From contig JABWCH010000019.1 of the NCBI GenBank assembly GCA_013359215.1, positions 1 to 40,593 of the forward strand: DNA of 40,593 nt. Reading direction: 5' to 3'. Under the pieces are notes generated by a model that saw nothing but the letters and a program-made list of their open reading frames with translations, had not been told where the DNA came from and did not search any database. Position numbers and translations under genes: made by a program. Below, one piece after another: positions 1-5,507 of the stretch. The DNA comes from Candidatus Brocadiia bacterium. GTDB taxonomy: Bacteria > Planctomycetota > Uabimicrobiia > Uabimicrobiales > JABWCH01. How positions within the stretch are numbered: position 1 is the first letter of the stretch; each line of letters begins with the position of its first letter.

Positions 1-99
1 CGGGGTATCAACAGAAGAACGCTCGCACCATCAATGCAGGGCGTTTTTTGCGTTTCCAGGCATAAAGTCCTCAAGTAGGCCACAACGGAATAATCCTCT
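1..99. repeat. Terminal overlap, left copy
   Basis: Identical to 40495-40593 in every base. It falls within the recombinase coding frame, so it marks circular assembly overlap rather than a biological terminal repeat. Confidence 0.95.
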
Positions 100-1469
100 T
101 GTATATCAACTCTCTCTACAAAGCGTCGAATAACCTTCTTTTGATCTGCCATTGGCATTTTTGTAAATTCATCCGAAAGAAATTTGGCCAAATTTTTAGC
201 GTCTTTTGGGTCTACTTGTTCATTGGGGATAGATTCAAGTTCTTGCAGCCTGGCAAGTAGTTGCGATTTTCTTTCTCCCAGATCGTCAAACCTGGGGGCG
301 ATTATGCTTTTGATGTGCTGCTCTCCAAACAAATAAATTTTCTTAGAAAGCTCAAGTGTTTCCAGGGAAATGCTTTCTATTTCTTTTTTTATTGCAATCA
401 GCTCGCCTTCTCTTTTCCCCCAGTCAGCGCAAAGCCTTTTTGCTATTCCTTCATTTACCATTTGTATAAGCTCAGGGTCATCTAAATATCTTGCTATCTC
501 GCAACATAGTTCTTCGTCAATTTCTTTTGCGGGAAGGCTTCCAAGAGAACAAAGTTTTTTCCCCTTGCTTGGGTGACGATAGTAATAGTATTGTTTCCCT
601 TTCCTTCCAAGACTCCATGAGGATTCGAGAAAGCAACTACAGGAAACGCAATAAAGAAGACCACCAAAACGATATGTGGATGTCTCGTAGAAATTTCCAC
701 GTATAAGATGGTTTCCATCCATTAATCCCTGCACTGCGTTCCATTTTTCGCCAGTTATCAGCCCAGGGAAGGCAGAGGGAACAATCTTTCCATCCGCCTT
801 TGTCTTGCCAATGTAAACAGGATTTCTCAGCATTCTATAGATTGGACTTTTTGCCCACTTCTTTCCTTTTCTTGTTCTATATCCTTTGTTGTTGAGATAA
901 TCTACGACCTGGCAATAAGAGCCAATTTCGAGATATTTTTCATATATCATGCAGACAATGCGGGCTTCATCTTCGTCTATATCGAGAATACCCTTTCTGT
1001 CTGCGTATCCACCATTAAAAAGTCCTCTTCTTGCCCTTGCCCGCATGTTCAATGATGTTCGTTCGGATATTTGCTCTCTTTCAAATTGGGCAAGGCACGC
1101 AGAAATAGAGAACATAAATTTTCCTATTGGTGTACTCGTGTTGAAGTTTTCTTTCAGGGACACAAAATTTACAGAGTTTTCTTGAAGTGCTTCCAAAAAA
1201 TAATGAAAATCGATTATGCTCCTGCTGATCCTGGAAATCTCCGTGCATATCACGGCATGAATCTTTTTGGCGCGAATATCGCTCAAAAGCCTTTGGTATT
1301 CTGGTCGGTTCGTGTCCTTTCCTGATCTTTCTTCCTTATATATCAAAATAGGAAGGTTTTCCCCTTTATAGCGCAAGTATTCGTTAAGCCTTTGAAGCTG
1401 TGACACGATAGAACCAGATTGCTCTTCTGTGCTTACTCGCGCATATAGAGCAAAAAATTTAGTCTCCAT
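1..1469 (-). CDS. Large serine recombinase (phage integrase), 5' part; continues across the circular junction
   Basis: Site-specific DNA integrase/excisionase of the large serine recombinase class. The N-terminal resolvase domain shows ARVST with the presumed nucleophile Ser13, Arg11, an EISRISR segment (about 78-84) and the FEREQISERT helix near 129-138. A recombinase domain follows (GYRTRKGKKW, then IYRMLRNPVYIGK), then a zinc-ribbon with a C-x2-C-x-C start and a distal Cys, then a coiled-coil stretch near the C-terminus. The ATG at 1467-1469 has a GGAAAG Shine-Dalgarno. The frame stays open to base 1 and resumes in the terminal copy, ending at 40425, for 512 residues in total on the circle, normal for the family. 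It is the last gene of the leftward operon. This gene indicates a temperate lifestyle without a tyrosine integrase. Confidence 0.95.
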   Translation of the reverse strand, partial: METKFFALYARVSTEEQSGSIVSQLQRLNEYLRYKGENLPILIYKEERSGKDTNRPEYQRLLSDIRAKKIHAVICTEISRISRSIIDFHYFLEALQENSVNFVSLKENFNTSTPIGKFMFSISACLAQFEREQISERTSLNMRARARRGLFNGGYADRKGILDIDEDEARIVCMIYEKYLEIGSYCQVVDYLNNKGYRTRKGKKWAKSPIYRMLRNPVYIGKTKADGKIVPSAFPGLITGEKWNAVQGLMDGNHLIRGNFYETSTYRFGGLLYCVSCSCFLESSWSLGRKGKQYYYYRHPSKGKKLCSLGSLPAKEIDEELCCEIARYLDDPELIQMVNEGIAKRLCADWGKREGELIAIKKEIESISLETLELSKKIYLFGEQHIKSIIAPRFDDLGERKSQLLARLQELESIPNEQVDPKDAKNLAKFLSDEFTKMPMADQKKVIRRFVERVDIQEDYSVVAYLRTLCLETQKTPCIDGASVLLLIP

Positions 1470-1584
1470 TGCTATTCGCTTTCCGAACAAAATATTCTAT
1501 GAAAATTTCTGCCAATTCTCTTTTGTCTACGCATTCTTCACTTAAAACAATTTTTATATTGTTTTGCAATAGTTTTTTTTCCAT
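1459..1584 (-). CDS. 41-residue protein overlapping the integrase start
   Basis: A short frame with an ATG at 1582-1584 and a GGAGAG ribosome site 5-7 bases upstream. It encodes 41 residues rich in Lys and Glu (starts MEKKLLQNN, ends RKANSNGD). Its stop overlaps the first codons of the recombinase by 11 bases, so it could couple translation of the two. I recognise no family. It lies where recombination directionality factors or small leader peptides sometimes sit, but nothing in the residues proves either. It may simply be a translational leader. Confidence 0.5.
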   Translation of the reverse strand: MEKKLLQNNIKIVLSEECVDKRELAEIFIEYFVRKANSNGD

Positions 1585-1608
1585 TTTTGCTCTCCATAAA
1601 ATAAACAA

Positions 1609-1622
1609 GAGGCCGAAGCCTC
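1609..1622 (-). terminator. Possible attenuator hairpin between ruvC and the integrase genes
   Basis: On the minus strand a GAGGC/GCCTC stem closes a TTCG tetraloop (cUUCGg type, very stable) and is followed by TTGTTTATTTT. It begins a few bases after the RuvC stop codon and ends before the ribosome site of the 41-residue gene. The stem is only 5 bp, so partial termination is the likely effect. It would lower integrase expression relative to the rest of the leftward operon. Confidence 0.45.
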
Positions 1623-1626
1623 CTAT

Positions 1627-2100
1627 TTATACTGTTCTTTCGATATACGCCAAGGCTACACTGACAGAGTCGGCAGCGTTATGGTCTATTTCAGAAAGAC
1701 CAAAAACGGCCTTTATCTTTTCTACAGTCTCTTCTTTGCTTGCATTGCCTTTGTTCAGAAGATTTTTTTTGGCCTCTGTGTGGGGAATTTCGTAAGAAAA
1801 AATATTAAGCATGTAGCATACTCCCATAATCATTCCGCGAATTTTTTCTAGTCTCATGGCCTGGCGTGGATTCTTTCCTATGAATCCGCCTTCGTATGCC
1901 AGCGCAGCTATCATGCCAGTCTTTTCTATCAAAAGATTATGCAGTCTGGCAGCAAGCATCAGGATTCTATCATCGTAATGAATTTTCCCTTTACTTGTGT
2001 CCATCCATGTTCCAAAAGAAACGAGGGTTTTTTGGTTGTTTTCAAAGTCTATAATGCAAAAACCCATGTCCCTTCCTGGGTCTATTCCTATTATCAACAT
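1627..2100 (-). CDS. ruvC: RuvC-family Holliday junction resolvase
   Basis: Endonuclease that resolves four-way DNA junctions formed in phage recombination and replication. The RuvC/RNase H fold signature is clear over 157 residues: LIIGIDPG with Asp7, an Ala-Tyr-Glu at 69-70 giving the second acidic residue, and DHNAADSVSVAL near 139-150 with the last catalytic Asp at 139 or 144. The length is close to bacterial RuvC (about 170). The start at 2098-2100 is chosen because an AGGAGA site lies 9 bases upstream and the GIDPG strand then begins at residue 5. A longer frame exists upstream, but those residues look unlike the family. The gene overlaps the zinc-ribbon gene upstream by 59 bases. Confidence 0.9.
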   Translation of the reverse strand: MLIIGIDPGRDMGFCIIDFENNQKTLVSFGTWMDTSKGKIHYDDRILMLAARLHNLLIEKTGMIAALAYEGGFIGKNPRQAMRLEKIRGMIMGVCYMLNIFSYEIPHTEAKKNLLNKGNASKEETVEKIKAVFGLSEIDHNAADSVSVALAYIERTV

Positions 2101-2215
2101 TTTTTGCTTTCTCCTGTAATGGGCAGTTATCTTCACATATCGGGCAATCCATGTCTTTGCCAACGATTACCCGATATTTCAAACCACACTTCGGACAAAT
2201 TTTCCAGAGACTCAT
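2042..2215 (-). CDS. Small zinc-ribbon protein
   Basis: 57 residues with two knuckles, CPKC at 7-10 and CPIC at 24-27, spaced as in a rubredoxin-like or ribbon zinc site, then a basic tail. The start lies 2 bases after the stop of the upstream 352-residue gene, so translation is probably coupled; no independent ribosome site is obvious. The 3' third overlaps the ruvC start in another frame. I infer a DNA- or protein-binding accessory role in the recombination operon. The Cys pattern is the only direct evidence. Confidence 0.6.
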   Translation of the reverse strand: MSLWKICPKCGLKYRVIVGKDMDCPICEDNCPLQEKAKNVDNRNRPRKGHGFLHYRL

Positions 2216-2217
2216 GG

Positions 2218-3276
2218 CTAGAATGGAGGATCGCCAAGTCCCCTGGCTTCCCATTCCCTGCCTAGCCTGATGGCTTCTTTTGCTATCACTTGTATATCTG
2301 GGAATTCTTCCCACGCTGATAACGCATGCAGATACGATCTTCCTGGCTTCCCGTCTGGCATGGGTTGATTTGTCATCAATTCATACCATGTCATATTCGC
2401 GGCCTTGCCGAATCTTACCTTGTCAGCCCACCATCCGTTTTGCTTGATATTTGGGAGCGCACATGGTAAAATAAATTCTTTTCCACTGTCTATTACAGAA
2501 TAATTTTTAATATCAGGAGGCATTCCAGCTATGACATTCTGGGGCGGATGGCAGCATATCGCAGGCTGTTCATCCTGGTATACTTTATCTACTATTTCTT
2601 CTTTTGCCTGGGTTATCGCCATAGCATTTCCCTTGTCAACCAGGAGCGGCATTATCTCTTTGATGTTTTCAAGCAGAAGTGCCTGCGTTTCCTTTTCGCT
2701 TTTGCTAACCAGGGCAATTGACGGAGTAAAGTATTCTTTTGACCCGAACAGGGCTGGCGACGATGTCATTCGCAATTTCATCCCCAAATTAATTGGGACA
2801 CCCTTTTCTGGGGCAAGCTTTAGACTATTGAATGTGATGAGCGTTTTTATTTTTTTGAGTGCAGCTATCCCCGTTCTTTTAAAATAAAAAATAAACGGGC
2901 AAAAATCGACCGTATCCCAGCCAAACATTGTATATATTTCCATGCAAACTGGGGGCCTATCTTTTTTCTCTCCGCGCCACTGAGAATTCCTGCATGTTAG
3001 ACATGGCCCTGGCAGCATTGCCTTTCCCCCTGTTGGTGTTGTAAAATTGTCAGACCTGCAAAGTGGGTCAGTGTTGTTTGGGTCGAATGGTATCTCGAAC
3101 ATGATTCTTTTCCTGTCCAGCGCAATCAATATAAAATCAATGTTTTCGACTATTCCGCTTGCCGTTTCGAACTTTCCACTATTTTCTCCATCCTGAATCA
3201 GGGCATATATATTGCTATTATTTCCAAGTCCATTCCATGCGTCATTCATGTTCAAATATGTATAGTTGCTTTCCAT
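2218..3276 (-). CDS. Cys-containing phage protein of DNA metabolism, function unknown
   Basis: 352 residues. The N-terminal half holds five cysteines (about positions 73, 92, 95, 111 and 126), including a CLTC knuckle, which suggests a structural zinc site. A basic and hydrophobic stretch (FKRTGIAALKKI) follows. The C-terminal part is Trp- and Pro-rich. The ATG at 3274-3276 overlaps the stop of the preceding gene (TGATG) and has an AGGGAG site; a TTG one codon earlier is less likely. Position next to RuvC and small zinc proteins suggests a single-strand DNA binding or annealing role, but I cannot identify a family and this is inference only. Confidence 0.7.
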   Translation of the reverse strand: MESNYTYLNMNDAWNGLGNNSNIYALIQDGENSGKFETASGIVENIDFILIALDRKRIMFEIPFDPNNTDPLCRSDNFTTPTGGKAMLPGPCLTCRNSQWRGEKKDRPPVCMEIYTMFGWDTVDFCPFIFYFKRTGIAALKKIKTLITFNSLKLAPEKGVPINLGMKLRMTSSPALFGSKEYFTPSIALVSKSEKETQALLLENIKEIMPLLVDKGNAMAITQAKEEIVDKVYQDEQPAICCHPPQNVIAGMPPDIKNYSVIDSGKEFILPCALPNIKQNGWWADKVRFGKAANMTWYELMTNQPMPDGKPGRSYLHALSAWEEFPDIQVIAKEAIRLGREWEARGLGDPPF

Positions 3277-3494
3277 CAATTCTCCCTTTCCTTTTGCAAA
3301 TCCTTTTCCTCTTTCTCTTCCATTTCTCTGAGATCATCTATGAATTCTTTCCAGGAAGATACAAAATCCTCCACATCTTCGATGTCTATGTCTGCATCGC
3401 ATGAATTGCAATGAAGATTTGTTGGCGCGCTAAGATCGGCAAAAATTTCGTCTTTTGTATCGCACTTGGGACATCTAAGGCTATATCGCTTCAT
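3276..3494 (-). CDS. Small zinc-knuckle protein with acidic tail
   Basis: 72 residues: CPKC at 8-11 and CNSC at 29-32 form a probable zinc ribbon. A strongly acidic and charged tail (many Glu, Asp and Lys after residue 36) follows. An AAAGGA site lies upstream of the ATG at 3492-3494, which is why this start is chosen over an upstream one adding 14 residues. The stop overlaps the start of the next gene. Likely a small nucleic-acid or protein-binding accessory; no named family recognised. Confidence 0.7.
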   Translation of the reverse strand: MKRYSLRCPKCDTKDEIFADLSAPTNLHCNSCDADIDIEDVEDFVSSWKEFIDDLREMEEKEEKDLQKEREN

Positions 3495-3507
3495 TGAATT
3501 ATCCTTT

Positions 3508-3783
3508 CTAAGAAATTTGTATTGCTTGATATACATTATCTTTCAATTTTTCCAGAGCATTGATTTTATCCTTTGCGACTTCCATCCATGCAGCTCTGAT
3601 TTTTTCGGGAAGTGCTGACCAATCAGGCATTTGTAAGCCTTGATAGTTTTTCCACTCAACCGCCTTTCCGTACACATCCCAATAAAGGGACTTAGCTTCT
3701 TGCTCTATCTCGCTGATCGCCTTTTCTTTCATGCTCGCAACGTGGTCAAGAATTTTGGCTTTTCCTGTCTTGTTTGATTCCAT
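3508..3783 (-). CDS. Hypothetical protein, 91 residues
   Basis: A mainly helical, charged protein with several Trp residues (positions about 34, 43, 55 and 66) and no Cys. The ATG at 3781-3783 has an AGGAGA site 11 bases upstream. The 5' end overlaps the preceding gene by 38 bases, typical of the tight packing here. No family recognised. Membership of the PL-driven operon suggests an early role. Confidence 0.7.
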   Translation of the reverse strand: MESNKTGKAKILDHVASMKEKAISEIEQEAKSLYWDVYGKAVEWKNYQGLQMPDWSALPEKIRAAWMEVAKDKINALEKLKDNVYQAIQIS

Positions 3784-3934
3784 CTTTCTTTATTTCTCCT
3801 AAAAGTTTTTTCGCCAATTCCGTCTTCCCCTGCTGCCTGCCAGTGGATAGGAAGTATTTTCTCAAATCCTCTCCTTTATCTGACTTCGCAATGACAACAA
3901 GCCCATCGGGCTTACTTTTCATTATTACTTTCAT
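3746..3934 (-). CDS. Hypothetical basic protein, 62 residues
   Basis: A Lys-rich small protein (starts MKVIMKSKPDG). The ATG at 3932-3934 is preferred because GGAG lies 7 bases upstream; a TTG four codons earlier lacks a site. It overlaps the gene before it by 23 bases and the gene after it by 38. The basic charge is compatible with nucleic-acid binding, but no motif supports that. No family recognised. Confidence 0.6.
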   Translation of the reverse strand: MKVIMKSKPDGLVVIAKSDKGEDLRKYFLSTGRQQGKTELAKKLLGEIKKDGIKQDRKSQNS

Positions 3935-4094
3935 TGCTATCTCCAATCATTTCTAAAAGCCTGGTTTGTTTTTCTTGTATGGAATCCCTGAGCGGCTTCA
4001 GTGATTCGTCTGATACTTCACAGTTCATGAAGTGCGCTAGCCGATGCTTCATGCCTAGAATCTCTTCGCTTAACGCCCTGATCTTGTTTTCCAT
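3912..4094 (-). CDS. Small coiled-coil protein, 60 residues
   Basis: A short protein with heptad-like spacing of Leu, Ile and Met through most of its length, predicted to be helical. The ATG at 4092-4094 overlaps the stop of the upstream gene by one base, and AAGGAAG precedes it. The EEILGMKHRLAHFMN and LRDSIQEKQTRLLEMIGD segments look like those of phage-encoded helix-forming accessory proteins. It is the third helical protein in a row in this operon; function unknown. Confidence 0.65.
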   Translation of the reverse strand: MENKIRALSEEILGMKHRLAHFMNCEVSDESLKPLRDSIQEKQTRLLEMIGDSNESNNEK

Positions 4095-4315
4095 TAGCTT
4101 CCTTTTGTATCCAAAAGCCTGTACATATCATATATAATGCGCTGTTTCTCTTCGCTCAGTATCGTGATTTGTAAGAGTTTTTGTCTTAGCTTCTCACAGG
4201 TTTTCTCTAATTCCATCCTTCGCTTTTGCTCCACTGCAAGTTTTTCTGACAAGCTTGCTATTCCTTCTCGTAGCTGCTCAGGAATAGCAGCTTCTAGTGT
4301 CTGAACCTGTGCCAT
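4094..4315 (-). CDS. Coiled-coil protein, copy 2 of a tandem pair
   Basis: 73 residues, helical throughout. It shares most residues with the protein encoded immediately upstream (4338-4562): both have LRE-I-SLSE-LA-EQKRRMELE, then CEKL, then I-YDMY or I-FDMY and a terminal LLDTK. The start at 4313-4315 lines up with the paralogue; an in-frame extension upstream would cross the spacer and is rejected. The ribosome site is weak, so coupling is likely. The pair arose by local duplication. Function unknown; two related helical subunits could form a heteromer. Confidence 0.75.
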   Translation of the reverse strand: MAQVQTLEAAIPEQLREGIASLSEKLAVEQKRRMELEKTCEKLRQKLLQITILSEEKQRIIYDMYRLLDTKGS

Positions 4316-4337
4316 TGTTATCAGCCTAAAAAAATAT

Positions 4338-4562
4338 TCAGAAGGCATCTTTCGTATCAAGCAGCTTGTACATATCAAATATTATCCTACTCTTTTCGTC
4401 ACTCAGTGCCATAATTTGCAAGCATTGTTGCTGCAATTTCTCGCACTTCTTTTCTAATTCCATTCTGCGTTTTTGCTCTAATGCTAATCTTTCTGAAAGG
4501 CTGGAGATGCTTTCTCTCAGATCGGCAGGGATTATCATTTGTATGGCAGGGTGGGTTTCCAT
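4338..4562 (-). CDS. Coiled-coil protein, copy 1 of a tandem pair
   Basis: 74 residues, paralogous to the next gene downstream (see 4094-4315). The shared block runs from residue about 16 to the end and includes EQKRRMELEKKCEKLQQQ and DMYKLLDTK. The N-terminal ten residues differ. The ATG at 4560-4562 lies just inside the end of the preceding gene. No enzymatic motif. Part of the PL operon. Confidence 0.75.
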   Translation of the reverse strand: METHPAIQMIIPADLRESISSLSERLALEQKRRMELEKKCEKLQQQCLQIMALSDEKSRIIFDMYKLLDTKDAF

Positions 4563-4563
4563 C

Positions 4564-4788
4564 TTATACCCTTCGGCTCCTTTCTAAAATAAACTCCATT
4601 ACTGCCTCTCTAATTTTCCTTTTCTTTTCGAGAAGCAGCGATATAAAATAATCACACTCTCCTAGCATTATATTCTTTTGTTTGCACTCCTTTTTTCTCA
4701 TTTCCCTAAATTCGTCATACTTCCTGTCTTTCGCTGCTGGATTCATTGCATGCTCGCTGTCCATCCAGCAATTTTTGCATTTTTCCAT
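4564..4788 (-). CDS. Small Cys-containing protein, first gene of the leftward operon
   Basis: 74 residues starting MEKCKNCWMD. It has a CKNC knuckle at 4-7 and one more Cys near the middle and another before DYF, so a zinc site is possible. The C-terminal half is helical and basic. The start at 4786-4788 has AAAGGGG directly upstream; the in-frame ATG at 4815 has none. It is the first open frame after the long leader of promoter PL. Function unknown. Confidence 0.65.
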   Translation of the reverse strand: MEKCKNCWMDSEHAMNPAAKDRKYDEFREMRKKECKQKNIMLGECDYFISLLLEKKRKIREAVMEFILERSRRV

Positions 4789-5118
4789 CTTTCCCCTTTC
4801 TGAAAAATTTGGCATTGCTCATCAGGCTGTTGCAGCAATGCCACTCCTCTCAACTTAGTTTTCACAGACTAAATAATATATACCCAGCTTCGCTACTACG
4901 CAGAGCCAAACCAATCTTGGGTTACTCTGCTTTCGCGTTTCGATATAGAATCCGCCAGCTTCTCCGTCGTTGGCGTTATTGCCTGATGGATTAGCCTTGC
5001 GGTTATTCTTTTTTTTTGCTTTCGCCGCTCGCCAAGCAAAGCCTACTAATTAAGCCCATCTATGGGGCTGGCACTTTGGCCTTACCAGCTTGCCTGGGCG
5101 AGAGGGGAAAGAAATAAA
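4789..5118 (-). other. Long structured untranslated leader of the leftward operon
   Basis: About 350 bases separate the predicted PL start point from the first gene (4788). No frame with a ribosome site is convincing; the best is an 18-codon frame without one. The stretch is less AT-rich than its surroundings and contains several short inverted repeats, the clearest at 4811-4842. A leader of this length in an early operon suits antitermination, attenuation or a small RNA, which is inference. Confidence 0.4.
4811..4842 (-). repeat. Perfect 9-bp inverted repeat in the PL leader
   Basis: GGCATTGCT at 4811-4819 pairs exactly with AGCAATGCC at 4834-4842 across a 14-base loop. It lies 22 bases before the first start codon, just ahead of its ribosome site. 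On the minus strand the stem is followed by AAATTTTTC, a poor U-tract, so attenuator or mRNA-stabilising stem are both possible. Confidence 0.6.
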
Positions 5119-5170
5119 GTAACATTTGTAATTATTTATTACTAAAGTTATATTATATTACAAGTGTTAC
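5119..5170. promoter_or_regulatory. Operator array OL (three sites)
   Basis: Three sites of form TTACNNNNGTTA: 5120-5131 (reverse orientation), 5139-5150 and 5158-5169. Their centres are exactly 19 bp apart. The middle site is the same 12-mer as the first site of array OR at 9794. One site sits between the -35 and -10 elements of PL, one overlaps the start region, and one lies just downstream. This is the layout expected for repression by the XRE proteins at 9354-9701 and 9876-10091. Confidence 0.85.
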
Positions 5171-5178
5171 TTTGTCAA
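5150..5178 (-). promoter_or_regulatory. Leftward early promoter PL
   Basis: On the minus strand TTGACA (5178-5173) is followed by a 17-bp spacer and TAATAT (5155-5150). This is the same architecture, with an operator starting 3 bases after the -35 hexamer, as PR at 9785-9813. It would transcribe the leader and then the operon from 4788 down to the recombinase. Confidence 0.8.
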
Positions 5179-5507
5179 CAAAAAAAATCCCCCGAAAATA
5201 AAAACACTGCAATCCATTATATCTAAACGGCTTATGTTAATTAATTTTTTGATGGAATGCGGGCGGCGTGGGATGGGTGGAGAAAGATGCGGGTTGGCTT
5301 GCTGCGGATAGGGTTGATTTTATTGGATGGCATAGAAAATCGTGCTTGTTGGACAACAAATAGAAAGATAGCAATTTTAATATATTAATAGTAATGATGT
5401 TATACAAATTTTATTATTTTATAGCAATATAGAACAAATTTGTTATAACATGGTATATAATAAAAAGTTTTGAAATAATCTGCCCGTGTCAACAAAAGGA
5501 ATAGATC
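5179..5507. other. Non-coding region upstream of the GHKL gene, with palindromes
   Basis: No supported gene. The first half is featureless. The second half holds an inverted repeat with arms 5397-5410 and 5437-5451 (ATGTTATA..CAAATT type, one base missing in the left arm). The right arm overlaps a perfect 12-bp palindrome, AACAAATTTGTT, at 5433-5444. A -10-like TATAAT lies at 5456-5461. These signals differ from the TTACNNNNGTTA operators, so the downstream gene is probably controlled by another factor. Confidence 0.5.

Noticed and set aside
1-99. Direct terminal repeat of a linear phage genome
   Set aside because: It lies inside the recombinase reading frame, has a length typical of assembly overlap, and joining the ends restores an intact gene.
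261-1325. Several plus-strand frames of 70-85 codons
   Set aside because: They run opposite to the continuous serine recombinase frame, have no ribosome sites and show no protein-like pattern.
2101-2163. 21-residue N-terminal extension of RuvC
   Set aside because: The RuvC core begins at LIIGIDPG, and the AGGAGA site is placed for the start at 2100.
4316-4378. Longer N-terminus for the second coiled-coil paralogue
   Set aside because: The extension crosses the spacer and the end of the other copy; the start at 4315 lines up with the paralogue.
4789-5118. tRNA or tmRNA-like gene in the structured leader
   Set aside because: No T-loop, anticodon stem or acceptor pairing could be found by eye on either strand.
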